From the NCBI RefSeq assembly GCF_000151315.2, contig NW_011887297.1:1-64000 (forward strand): a stretch of 64,000 nucleotides of DNA, read 5' to 3'. This document shows, piece after piece, positions 32,617 to 44,500 of this stretch. The stretch's first letter is position 1, and each line of letters opens with the position of its first letter. The DNA is from Capsaspora owczarzaki ATCC 30864 (taxonomy: Eukaryota > Opisthokonta > Filasterea). The notes under the pieces were generated by a model. It was not told where the DNA came from. It was given only the letters and a program-made list of their open reading frames with translations, and ran no database searches. The position numbers were made by a program, and so were the translations under genes.

Positions 32617-34079
32617 ATGGAGGTGGCTCAGCTCTCGCACTCTGGCAGCCATCCTGGCACGGGGTTTGCCTCACACTACGAGGACCGGGATGCGGTGGAG
32701 AATGAGCAGACACAGCGTCTTCTGACTTCGCCGAAACGATCGCGTCTTGCCGCAAAGCGCCCGCTCGAAGAAAGCGCGCAGTCCGACCAGCTTGTCGGCG
32801 AGCCCCCCGTCCTCACCCCCAGTACATCTACCAGCAACAACACCAACGACAGCACCACCAGCGCTGCAAGCATCCGCCGCCGGCGCACCGACAGCCACCC
32901 AGCAGCAGCCTCCGTCACCGCGATCGACTCGGCGCACACCGACGAGCCCAATGGCCACTCTGACGCCGCCGCCACTGACGACGCCATGGCCATGGCCACG
33001 ACCGATGATGCCGCTGCTGCAGCTGCCGTCGCCGAGACGCCCGACGCTGACAATGCGTCCGCCACAGCGCATGTCAACGCCGACTCTTCTCCGACCGATT
33101 CAACCCCAATGTCCACAATGTCCAGTTCCTCCACGTCCTCCGCTTCCTCGTCCTCGTCGGCACCAGCGTCGCGTGGGACGGCATCCACAACGCTATCGCA
33201 CACTCCTGCTCGTCCAAGTTGGACGGCCTCTCCAGCCAAGCTTGGCGCCCTGCTCGGGAATGGCGCCAGCAGCCGTGGTTTCGCGTCATCGAGCGCCTCC
33301 ATCCCACGCCCCGCCATCGATATCTACACCGGTGCGTTTCCCTCCTTGCGCTTGTCCTTCCTCTCGTTGCACATGGGCTTGGGCTCGCTTTTGGGGCTGC
33401 ATCTCGCCGGTCTTTTTTTTTCCTCATTCGTCATTTTTTTCATTCCCTTCTTCAGCCGAACACTTTTGTTTGATTTCGCTTTCATTGCATCTCAACATTC
33501 CGATTTTGGTGATGTTGTCGTCCTTTTTGTTCATCCTTCTGTATTTTATTGTATTTTTCCCTTTTGAACGCTGCACCATTTGCACTTACATGTCTGCGAT
33601 TCTTCTTTTTTGTTTTTTCTTTCTTTCTTTCTTGCTTTCTTTCTTTTGTGGGAATAGAGGACGAAGTCGCCCAACTGGCGCTCAAGCTCAACACTCCGCC
33701 GCGAATTGCTCCGCAAATCTACCAAATCATCGATTCGCCCGACCAAGGGTGGATTGCAGGTACGAAATGGGGTCCAACTCTGAAATTGTGCGGCTTCTCC
33801 TGCTCATCACCATCTCTCCCCCGCCCCCTTCCTCGGGTCTTTGATAGAATGCGCGAGTTACACGCCAGAGAAACTGGCATCTCACCTTCAAGCTCTCATG
33901 GAGACTGCGAGAACGCTCGGCGAGCAAGAAGGTGAGTTGTCCTGTTCGTTCGTTCGCGCGCTCCCCCTGTTTTCTCACCACCAACTTTGTGCTGCTTTTG
34001 CCTGAAACACAAACCTCGCTTGTGTTCTGCAGCTGATGCTCTCCGCCAGGGCAAGATTATCAATATTTTCTCCATGTGA
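32617..34079 (+). CDS. Unrecognised 315-residue protein with conserved-looking C-terminus
   Basis: Four exons (32617-33331, 33658-33759, 33848-33931, 34033-34079), all phases closing, stop TGA at 34077. The first ~240 residues are disordered (Ser/Thr/Ala/Asp-rich) with a basic patch (SPKRSRLAAKRPLEE) that could be a nuclear localisation signal. The last ~75 residues are compact and helical: EDEVAQLALKLNTPPRIAPQ, then IIDSPDQGW, YTPEKLASHLQALMETARTL, ending ALRQGKIINIFSM. The small exons and ordered sequence suggest this tail is the functional domain, perhaps a short protein-interaction module in a nuclear complex; I could not place it in a family. Confidence 0.7.
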
Positions 34080-34132
34080 GCCTAAACATCCTTTCAAAAA
34101 GAAGCTTTCATTGTTGTTCCCAAAAAAAAACC

Positions 34133-34168
34133 AACTCCTCCCCACCCCTTTCCCCCACCCCTCCAGTC
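34133..34168 (+). promoter_or_regulatory. Pyrimidine-rich leader of RPL11 (TOP-like)
   Basis: An almost pure C/T stretch (CTCCTCCCCACCCCTTTCCC and following) runs up to the ATG at 34169. Such leaders are typical of ribosomal-protein mRNAs under growth control in animals. The transcription start is not known, so this is suggestive only. Confidence 0.35.
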
Positions 34169-35521
34169 ATGAGTGTACGTAATCTATGAGTGCCATTTTG
34201 GTGAACCTGGTCTCCATCCTTTTTTGTTGAATTTCGAACGAATGAAAGCATCGCCAAAATAATCCAAAGCTCGTCCTCTCTTGTTTTATTCCAATGGCTG
34301 CTGTCGCTGTAAGAGACGCAAAAAAAAAAAAAAAAAAAAAATACATTCGACCGCTTCCCCCCACGGCTTTCGGCCGCCTGGTCCTCTCTGGGTGCCATGT
34401 CACGCTTTCGACTATCCGGCATGGTGTTTGTGCGGCTCGTGAAGGGGCGAGGGCTGCAGCAACGGGCGGAAGCGACAGGCAAAAGTGAAGGGGGGAAACT
34501 TGGCTGCCGCGACTTGGCCTCTGCGCCTCCCTTCGAGCCCTCGCCATCTCGCAATCCGCGTCGCCTCCATCCGCTTGCGTGGCTCAATCCGTTGGTATCT
34601 TATCTGATCTGTCGGATTCGCTTGGGAGCGGCGGGGCTGGGTTGCGGGATGGGCTGGCTGGCCGATCGAGAGACGGGCGGTTGGAGTTGGAACGATTCAA
34701 CCAAACCCTTGTCCCCCTTTCCTTCGTTTTGATACCCTGTCGGCCTTCCGGACTCTCCTCCGCGCCCGTCTCGTGTTCGGCACCGCTGTCACTCCGTCAG
34801 CCTCTTTCATTCCTGGCTTTACCCAAACCCGCTCGCTCGCTGTCTCGCTTTGAATCTCACTTTTGGTTTTTTGGTTTTTTGTTTTGGTGCTTTTTGTCGT
34901 TGCTCCCTTCTTGCCCCTTTCCCTTCCCTTCCCTTCTGACAGCCTAAGGCCACTGAGGCGGTTGCCGAGAAGGTCAACCCCATGCGTGAGCTCCGCATCG
35001 AGAAGCTCGTCGTCAGCATCTGCGTCGGCGAGTCTGGTGATCGTCTCACCCGCGCCGCCAAGGTGCTCGAGCAGCTTACCGGTCAGACCCCCGTCTTCTC
35101 GAAGGCCCGCTACACCATCCGCTCGTTCAGCATTCGCCGCAACGAAAAGATTGCCGTCTACGCCACCGTCCGCGGTCCCCAGGCCCTCGACATTCTCGAG
35201 AAGGGCCTCAAGGTCAAGGAGTTTGAGCTTCGCCGTTACAACTTCTCCGACACCGGCAACTTCGGCTTCGGTATTGAGGAGCACATCGATCTCGGCCTCA
35301 AGTACGATCCCTCGATCGGCATTTATGGCATGGACTTCTACATTGTCATGGGCCGCCCCGGCCAGAACATCAACAAGAAGCGCCGCACCCCCGCTCGCGT
35401 CGGCGTTTCGCACCGCATCTCCAAGGCTGAGACCATGAAGTGGTTCCAGAAGAAGTTCGATGGTGTCCTCCTCGGCGGTGCCAGGCCCATCAAGAAGTCC
35501 AACTTCCGCAAGAAGAAATAA
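34169..35521 (+). CDS. RPL11: 60S ribosomal protein L11 (uL5)
   Basis: Exon 1 is only six coding bases (34169-34174, Met-Ser), followed by a 768-bp intron with donor GTACGT and acceptor TTCTGACAG, then exon 2 (34943-35521); 194 residues. The uL5 sequence is very well conserved: [83 protein letters not shown] and a basic tail KKSNFRKKK. It sits in the central protuberance of the large subunit near 5S rRNA. The N-terminus is about 15 residues longer than in animals. Codon use is strongly C-ending, as expected of a highly expressed gene. The intron shows no snoRNA boxes I could recognise. Confidence 0.97.
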
Positions 35522-35862
35522 ATTTGTTAACCCTTATTTTCCTTCTCTGACCTCGGACTCTGGTTGGCAAGGCAGTATGCGTACACGGCATGAGCTTTGT
35601 CTCTTGTTTTCGCGCTGGATGTTGCGTGTGTTGCATTGTACTGTCTTAAATACTACATTTTCTCAAACACGTTGGGTCATTGTTTTGTTTGTGTGTTGTT
35701 GCAAAGTTTTTGTTGACTGGTTTGGCGTTTTTCGCTTTGCTCCTTTTTTTCGTTTTATTGTGAAGCATGTTGCGCAAGGGTGAAAGCGGTGAGACAGAGT
35801 CGCAAATTGATACACATTGTACTTTGACATGCTTTTTTGACAACGTGCAAACTCCGTGTCCA
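35522..35862. other. Convergent intergenic region
   Basis: Holds the 3' ends of RPL11 (+) and the FANCJ-type helicase (-). T-rich, nothing else recognised. Confidence 0.4.
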
Positions 35863-38800
35863 CTATGCATCCAACACTTGCATTCTGATGGGAATGTTGG
35901 AGAGAACAGCAACACCAGGCCAAGCCTTGACGTTGGAGGTCGAATCCGAGCTGCTGGCGGCATTTCCGCACAAGTCCATGATCCAGACACCAACAATCGT
36001 GCTCACACCGAGCCCGTCGACGCAGTGACGGCATTCGAGCAAGGCCATGCACTGGCCGGTGCGGGCATCAAATGAGCTGTTCAGACGAACGCGCGAAGCG
36101 GGCGTGCCTTGCGCTGGTTGCAACGCATCGCTCATGCTTTGCATTGCCAAACACCAGACCGACTGCTCCATGTCGGGCTGAAAACACTCTGGCGCGAGTA
36201 GGTGCAGCGCCGGCATCGCTTGCTTCCACTGGGGCGGAAGTTCGATGCAGCATGCCGACTGCGAGAGTATCCGGACGAGCTGTTTTCGCAAATGCGGCAC
36301 TTCGACCGACCCGGCCTGCCCTGCGTCGAGAAGAGCAGATGGGAAGGGCTCCAGAAACGTGCGATCGACTATGCCGCCGCACTTTTGACATCGTAGGCAG
36401 ATGGCACGCTCGGGACCCGGTGTCGCGCGCTCGCTACTAACGTCCAGGGATCCTGCAGCACCTTCGTCGACCGCCTCGCTTTGCAATGCTCCGCTGGACG
36501 GGCCTTCGGCGTTCAGAATCTGGCCACTACAACAGCTTTGAGCAGCGACCAATGCGTCAGGCGAATGGCTGCACACAGGCGTGTCGGCAACGCCAGAGGT
36601 CTCCGCTGACGCCGAGCCAAGTTGAGACAAGTTTAAATCAAAATCAAAGTCGTCTTGGAGATCAAAGTCCTCATCCTCCACTGGCAATGCTTCGGGATTT
36701 GTCGTCGCGGCGGGCGGTACGGCAGCGGGCGATGTGCTTCTTGCTGTTGGTGAAAGTCTCGCGGCATTGCTCTCCGCACTCGTTGAGGCGAAGGTTGACT
36801 TGGGTGGTGGGACATGCCGCGTGTGGATGGGACTGATCCCGACCGGAGTCGCTGCTGGATGGGAGCCAACGACGATTGCTTGCGTCGTTCTTCTTGGCAA
36901 GGCGTCGTTCGGATGCACAAGTGGCGCTACAATAGGCACAGACAGTTGGATGGTTGGAACAGCAGCTTGAGAGTCGACCGACCCAACAACTTCGGACTTG
37001 GCTACGAACGCGGACGGTGCGACGGCAGACGAGGGTGCCTCTGCAGCGTCCTTCCCCGAGACCAAGGCCAGCTGAGCGCGATAGTCCATAAAGCTCGCGA
37101 GAGACTGCATCATCGGATCAAACTGCTTGTACGTCTTGAGATTGTGGCGAACCCACGACGACAGCGATCCATGCAGCCGATCGTTGGCCGAGAAACGTTG
37201 GTCGGCGAAAATGATGGCTCCCCAGTCTGCCTTGTGCCGAATGCACCGCCCAACGGCTTGGTTGACGGCGCGAAACGCTTGGATTTCGTACCAATCCTTG
37301 CCCGCGAGAAGTCCTTGTTTGACACGCTGGTCGTTGTGCAACCGCTTCAGTTCGACCTGCGGGTCGGTGTAATTCGGAAAGGGGATGCTCACAATAATAA
37401 CGGCACGCGCTTGGTCATCGGCAAAGTCGATGCCTTCGCTGATTTTGCCGCGACACACGCCGAGAAGCAAGGCGCCATTTCCAGTGGTGGGACTTGAGGT
37501 GTCCGCATTCGCAGCACCCTTTTTCTGGGTGCCGAGTTTACTTGTGCGCGATCCGGCAACGGCCTTTTGCTGCAATGTAAAGAAAGAGGTAAAGGCCGAG
37601 CGAGGCGGCTTGGTTGATGCTGAAGCGCCCGAGCTGGCACTGCTGCCAGACTTGTTTCCATGAGCTCCGGCTGGGGACTGCGATTTGCCTCGCTCAATCA
37701 CGCTCTGGTAACGCTGCATCATTTCCTCAAACGCAGCTTTGTCGGCCGACTTGGGCTCGACAAACATGGTCTTCTGAGCAGCCAGTTGCTGCCAAACACC
37801 AGTGTCGCGCCACCGCAAGGTCATTTTTTCCAAGAGGGAATAGGACGGGAAAAAGCACAGGACACCGTGAGGCACGGTTCGACACACGCGCAACACGAGC
37901 TGGCCGACCTCGTCCTGATAGCTGAACGTTTCGGCGCTCTTGTACACGCCGCTGAGCTCCGTTCCGCTTGGACCAACACCGACAGCGCCCACCCATAGCT
38001 GGCTGGGATCTACCTGATGCTTGCCTTCCATGCGAACGGCAAACTCGGTTTGGAGCTCCGAAGCGAACGAGGTCATAGGTGAGAGTGTGCCGCTGGTCAA
38101 AATGACGCTTCGAGCCTTGGACAAACTGCGAAAGCCTACACCAGGATTGAGGCACCAAAAGTTCAGGGAGAACGACCAGGCCTTGCTGCTTCGAGACGGT
38201 CGACCGTCTCTGTTCCCCGGAATGTGGCTGGTTGGCGGCTGGTCCGCTTCAGCAGCCTCGTACTCAATGTTCAGCCCAGCCGCTTGGCGCTCTTGTTGCA
38301 GAAGGCGTCGTTGCATGTCGCGACGGCTACCTCGGACAGAGGCCGCAGGCCGAGCATCTGTGTGCGTTGTTGTTGTTGTTGTTGCAGATTTCGAAATCAC
38401 CATGGCATAATCGTTCGCAGCGCGACTCCCGTCTTCCAGCAGCGCTTCGATAATGAGCAGGAGTCGCTCCAAGAGCGCTGCGGTTTGTGGCGAAGGCGTG
38501 GGCATCTGCACCTTCTGTCCGGCCTCGTTCGTGGTTTGCTCAGACGCGCGCGCTGAAGCGTTGGTCGAGTTTATCGCAGCCGACAGCTGCTTGATGGACG
38601 CTCCAGTCACGCCCGCCTGCTCCAGCACTGCAACCGCCTGCATGCCAGACCAGCGTGATTGGGCCTTTTCAAAAGCTACAGCCTCAGTCAGCGAATTGGT
38701 CTGAAGCAGGAGCCACGCGTTCAAGCGAGATAGGAAATCGTTCAGCTGCGAGTAGCTGCGCTCAAGGGTCGCGAGCCGCTGCTGGGCAGGTCCTCCGTCA

Positions 38801-40791
38801 TCTGTATCCATGGCCACAACGTCCCCGAAGGACTCCCTGCAGCCCGGCGAGCACATCAGCCGAAGCGAGCCCGTCTCGTTCTCAGCGTCAACGAGCTCTT
38901 CAAGCGAAACAGTCAAGCTCATTGATTCTCGAGCCACGTCCTCGATGTTGTGCGCTTCATCCAAAATGATGATGCTGTCTTTAATGTTGAGGCCCATCTG
39001 TTTGCGGATGACTTTCAAGCAGGAGAGCGACAAAGTCCAAGTCAGGCGGATTACAACCACGAGCGAACAACTCCAAGAAGCGAAAAAAAAAAAAAAAGAA
39101 CCAGCCGTCTTTGTGCAGCCCTGTTGAACAAATGGCCGTAACGTTCGTACCTGGATCGACGAGATAATTGTACGGGCAAAACACAATGTTGGCCTCGCCA
39201 ACCATCTCGCGTGCGGCAAAATAGGGACACGAGCGCGTTTTCTTGCCCAGCTCGACCAAATCCTCAATGTCCCAGACGGCCAAGCGCTGATTGGCGCGGA
39301 AGTCTGAATGACGCGTCAGTGTTTTTACGTTATGGTAATAGCGACAGTCATGCGTCTCAATGGCGGATTTGCTTTGTTCAAGGTAGAGGCGGGAGTTGGG
39401 TGGGAGTTGGGTGGGAGTTGGGACGCCAAACAGGCCAGGCACCATCAAAAGCAGAGTGAGTACAAATTTCCATGGTGGAGACGCCTGTACCCTCTGTCAC
39501 AGCAGCGCCTCCTCCCCCCCCCTCTTCCCTCTTGATTTGGAACCTCTTGGATTGAAATCCACAAGAAGAGCTCGCAACCTACCACAGTTCGTTCTTTTGG
39601 CTGGAAGCCGCCACCTTGGAATGAATGCACGTCTTGTCACGGCTTGCGAGCACACACATGGTGACGTTGGTTTGTCCTGAGCGTCGGAGCTCGCGAACCA
39701 TCTGCGATATTTGCTTGTGGGTTCGAGTGCCGTAAAAAATGGTCGGAACGCGGTTGGTGTCTGGGGTGCTCGGGGGTGGCATACCCGTCATGTAGCCAGC
39801 ACCCGAGTCAGGAGGCACCGACTCGTCATGCACCATGTCAGTGTCATTGAACATGGCCGAGAAGGACAGTGCCGGCGGATCCGGATCCGAAAGTGAAACA
39901 GCCACTGGCGCAAAAATACGTCGATTGCTGACGGCCTCGGGAACGTGGTCCATCCGAGCACGCTTGGTCCATCGGCCGCTGCTCTGACGCAACCTTGCAC
40001 CCTCTGTTGCTGGTGTGGCTGGCGATTCTATAAAGTCGTTGTCGTCGTCGTCAATGTCGTCCACTTGGATTTCTTGGAGCCGGCGCCGCGCATTCGCGCC
40101 ACCACCAGACTCTGCCATCCCTGTTGCTTCCTTCAACCGATTGTTCGAGGTGCTGGTGGGATCGTTTCCGCAACTAGGTGGTGGTGCTGGTGCCCCCTCA
40201 CCATCCAGCACAGAATGTCGTGGCGGCGGTACGATCAGCGGATTGGGATTCTCGCCCACCGCGGTCGACGACGGCGACGACGACCTGCCAAGCAGCACGG
40301 CAGGCGGGCCGGGGGCATTCTTGGCAGCCAGAGACGCCTCGCGAGCCTTGATGGCAATCCTGGTCGCGTATTCCGCCTGCCACGAGAGCGACGCGCAAAG
40401 CATTGCAAGCGACTTGCCTGTTCCCGTCGCGGACTCGATCAGCGCGTTTTGCCGCTTCTCCACCGCGCGGATGACCTGTCGGGGGGCAAAGTGGAGTGGG
40501 AGCAGGCATCGACAAGCAGCGACAACCAAGATGCGTGAGCGGGACGCAGCTGCCAACACGCGAGGCATGATTGGGGAAAGCTCAACAAAGTGTTTCAGTT
40601 CGGTTTTTCCCGCCAAAAAAAAAAACCAACCAACTCAATCTGCATAAACTATAAACTCGTAGGTTTGGAAAAACCAAGCCATGAAGTCGACATACGCTGC
40701 TCATCATGGCAATCTGGGCAGGGTAAGGCTGGAATGGGAAGGTGACGCGCACGCCGCCAATCGGCAGCTTGACGCCGTCGTCGCTTTGCAT
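35863..40791 (-). CDS. BRIP1: FANCJ/BRIP1-type Fe-S DNA helicase
   Basis: Four exons (40791-40696, 40475-39583, 39371-39151, 39011-35863) give 1,452 residues with all phases closing. Superfamily 2, XPD-like. N-terminal FPFQPYPAQIAMMSS (Q-motif region), Walker A ESATGTGKSLAML (residues 46-58), FYGTRTHKQISQMVRELRRS, and ILDEAHN (420-426) are present. Four cysteines for a 4Fe-4S cluster are conserved (TCIH, LCKS, DCRYYH, SCPYF). Helicase motifs IV-VI follow (GVLCFFPSYSLLEKM, GKISEGIDF, AVNQAVGRCIRHKADWGAII). The match across the Fe-S region (AVWDIEDLVELGKK, FCPYNYLVDP) favours FANCJ over RTEL1 or DDX11. Expected role: 5'-3' unwinding of forks, crosslink intermediates and G-quadruplexes. Residues about 85-270 are an acidic insertion between motifs I and Ia; the last ~500 residues are an unconserved tail with a CLRCQKCGG motif. 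No BRCT-binding phosphosite could be assigned. Confidence 0.92.
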
Positions 40792-41527
40792 TCACGCAAA
40801 AAACAAAAAAAAAAAAATGTAAAGTGAATCCGAAACCAGGAAACGAAACCAAAAAAGATACTGTGCGTCAGGTGGGGAAGGCTGGATGAAGTGCGTAGAA
40901 TAGACAGTACAGATCAGCATCGATCAAGGAATTCAGTGATTTAGTGGGGGAATGAGAGGAGGAGGAGAAAGGAAGGAAGGAGGGGGTGGGCGCTTGTTTC
41001 GAGCACCAGCACCAGCATTGTATGATGCCAAATTGTCGGCTGGCTGTTTACTTGGATCCGGGAGGTCAATTGCGAACTAAACCAACCGGCACGCCTCCAC
41101 GCCAGATCTTGCGATGGGCGTGCCTGCATACTAAAGCTGAAAGATGGGTTTCGCCCTTTTTGAGTAAACCATTTTTCCAGCGCTCTTCAACGTCACTATT
41201 TCCGTGTGTTGCTGAGTGTGCCTGTGTTGTTGTCCTCGCGTCTTTGAATGTGTTTCCTCCATCGCCATGCAGTACAGTCATGCAGTCAGAAGGCTTAGCA
41301 ACCAGAAAGCGAATCGGTACTTTATTTTTTTTTTTTCTGGTTTTGTTGTTGTATTTTTCGGCATGTTCGCCTTCTCGGTGTCGTGCATACAACAGCTCGA
41401 GCCCGGCCAATACCTGCATTTCAGACTTGTTTTGTTTCCCAGACAGAGTCGGACGTTTGGGTTTTCTGAGTGCTTTCAATGAAGCATTCTCCTTTGCAAC
41501 TCAGTCTTGTTTGTTCCGTTTCTCATC
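40792..41527. promoter_or_regulatory. Divergent region between the helicase and the cpRAS gene
   Basis: 736 bp with no convincing exon. A short open segment at 41269-41318 ends in GTACTT but does not join the downstream exon in phase. Presumably holds both promoters and 5' leaders. Confidence 0.4.
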
Positions 41528-44500
41528 ATGACTGAGGTTTGAGGCTTGTTTCCCCGTTTCGCCGTGTGTACAGTAGTTGCTCATTTCAACTCACTTTTGT
41601 GCCGTGCGTCTGGTGCTTTGTGATTGATTGCTTTGTGATTGATTGCTTGTTGCTCAGCACCAGGCGCTTGTCGAGATCATCGACACTGCGGGCACAGAGC
41701 AGTTCACCTCCATGATGGACTTGGTAACGATGCGAAACGACATCACCATTCGTCCACCCCCACATTCCCCCCCCCCGCGCGCTCCTTCCACTCTTGCTGG
41801 GCCTCCCAGTCACTATAGCCCAGCCTGTTCCAGTTTTTGTGTGTGCGCACACGTTCTGCACAAGCACGCTCTCGTCGTGAGTGAGTGAATGGCTGAATGG
41901 GGCGGGATTTCGCAGCAAGATCCATTGGCAACTGTGCTATTTCGCTTTGCTGTGGTTCCCGCCTTCTGGTCCGCTGCGGTCGCTCGCTCGCTCGCTTGCT
42001 CGGTATCAGAGAGAAGGCGAATATCGAAGCACCCACATCACACACGCACGCACACAGCACAAAAGCCTTGCGCTAAAGGAACGAGGAACAATGTTCCATG
42101 CATTGAAATTCAAAGCGATTCATACGTCAGCAGCGAACGGGCGATACCTGCCCATGCGCGACACCAATGTATGTGTGTGTATGTGTGTATGTGTGGATGT
42201 GTGTGTGCGTGTGGAGACCTCTTGCTTCGCTTCCCGGCCTGAGGAACATGGATCTTCAGCAACGTTAAGCTTGCGTAGATCTTCACGGCTCCACACGCAC
42301 GCAGCCCCGCTCTCCACGCACACAGAGAGCAAGAAAGAGAGAAAAGAGAGGGGCCGAATCTTCGCTGGTGACAGCAGGCGGTCTCGCACGATGCCGTTCG
42401 CTTGTTGCATCGACACGCTGAGCTGCGCTGTTGTGGTTTTTCGGGGGTCTGTAAAATCCAAAAACCTCCCTCCCAATGCACACCTGCAAGAGGTCACCCC
42501 ACTCGCTCACACTCACTCTCACACAAATACCATCGTAATCCATCTCCACTGCCGCACTCGAGTGGCTGCTGCTTTGTGGACTGCTTGCACAATCCAGCCC
42601 CTGCTTTTTGACAGCGCCCCCGTCAAATCTCACCCTTCCAAATGGAATTTTCGTGATTGTTTTGAACCTTTTGGTTGTATTTCGGGTGCAACGTCAGTAC
42701 GTCCGAAATGGCAAAGGATTTGTGCTCGTGTACAGCATCACCGACCGCGCGTCGTTCCGAGCGATCGAGGAGCTTTGCGTCACCATCTTCCGGATGAAGG
42801 ATGCCGAGGCTGTTCCGATGGTATGGACCAAAAAGCTTCTTCCTTATGCAGTGCTGCTTGGTTTTGTAAAATTCCTCAAGCTGTGCTGTTTTTCTTGGTC
42901 GTCTGGGTGGGGCTAGATTCTCGTCGGCAACAAGTTGGATCTTGCCAGCGAACGCGTGGTCTCGTTCGAGGAGGGTCGCGCTTACGCAGAGTCGTGGAAC
43001 ATGCCGTTCATTGAAGTTTCTGCCAAGCAAAACCAGTTCGTTTCCGATCTATTCCTGACCCTCTTCCGAGAGATGGGCCGTTCAAGCGTCTACACGGTGG
43101 TTCTTTTGGGCAGTGGTGGTACGTGACAAGCAGGCTGCATTGTTTGTTTTGGGAGGAGATCCCTCGCCATTCTCATTTTTTGACTGACTCACTCTCAAAC
43201 TTTTGTTTCTTTTTCTCTCCCCCACCCACCCACTCATCATCTTCTGCATCTTCATCGTCAACAACAATCTGAATACTATTCCTTGATTTAGGTGTGGGTA
43301 AATCCGCCATCTGCGTCATGTACATGCAGGGAGTCTTTGTGGAGTCGTACGACCCGACCATCGAGGACTCGTACCGGAAACGCGTGGTGCTTCACGACAT
43401 TCCCGACAGCGAGACTCCGCGCGCAAGGCCAGCGCGAAAGTCGTCGTTTGGATTTTTGAAAAAGTCGGAATCTGCAGCAAAGATAACTCCCGGCACCCCG
43501 CGCGGTGCCCGACTGCCGCCGCGACTGGCAAGCCAAATGTCACCCATGCCACATTCTTCGTCGTCTGCCTCCTTTGAAGCTGAGGAAGACACTGTTTCAC
43601 CGAAGAAAAGCGAGAAAGAGAGGCGTCGAAAACAAGCAAAAGATGCAAGCCCACCTCCCACCGGCTCTGCGCTTAATCGTGGCCTGTTTGCGGACATCGC
43701 TGATTCACGCGGAGCGGCAGCGGAAATCGACATGCCGATTATTTTGCCAGAAATTGCTGCGCCCGTTAAACCCATAGCTCCGTACGCTGGACCTCCTCCT
43801 CCTGCTCCTGCTGGCCCTGCTCCTCCTCCTCCTCCACCACCGGCGGCAGCCGGGCGCGCTCAGATTCCGGACCGAGAGGACCAGACGAGGGATGGCGACA
43901 TGAGACGAGATGAGCCTGCTCGGCCTGCCGCTGCTCCTGCTCGGCCTGCTCCTGCTGCTGGTGCTGCTGCTGCTGCACGACCTTACGATGAACCACAGAA
44001 GCAAAAGACTGCCGCTCCCGCGGAAGACTTTGAAGAAGAAGTATACGGCGCGGACGGCTTGTTTGATGATGAACCAGCACCAGCACCAGCACCAGCACGA
44101 GTCGTGGATGAAGTGGATCAAGAGAGGGAGCGCGAGTTGGAGCGCCGAAGATTGCACGATTTGACCTTACGCAGCGTATTGGACGAGGGGCTTATGCTGG
44201 AGTCTCTTGACGCTCTTGCCAGTGTGGATGCGCAGCAATTTAGACGTCGCGAGGTCAAGAAAGAGGTCAAGAAGGTCACCAAGATCGACAACGTGTACGC
44301 CGATCTCGAGACCATGTTCTTTGGTCTGAGCTACGCGATGGCTGCAACGGTGCCATGCGACTCACATGCCACCGTCGCTAAGCTGCTGGATCAAATACAC
44401 GATGAGGCAGCCTTCTGCTCGGGGGAGAAGACTCTGGTGCAATCTCAAGCCGCAAGCGACATTGAAATGCAGCAGCGGGCCACGAAGGAAAACGTGCCGA

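Noticed and set aside
41269-41318. Alternative first exon of the cpRAS gene (MQYSHAVRRLSNQ)
   Set aside because: Its donor phase (2) does not match the phase-0 acceptor at 41658.
41658-43118. Ordinary RAS gene followed by a second, truncated RAS gene
   Set aside because: No P-loop exon precedes G3, and the exon with G5 itself begins G1; phases join through to the membrane region, so one permuted gene is simpler.
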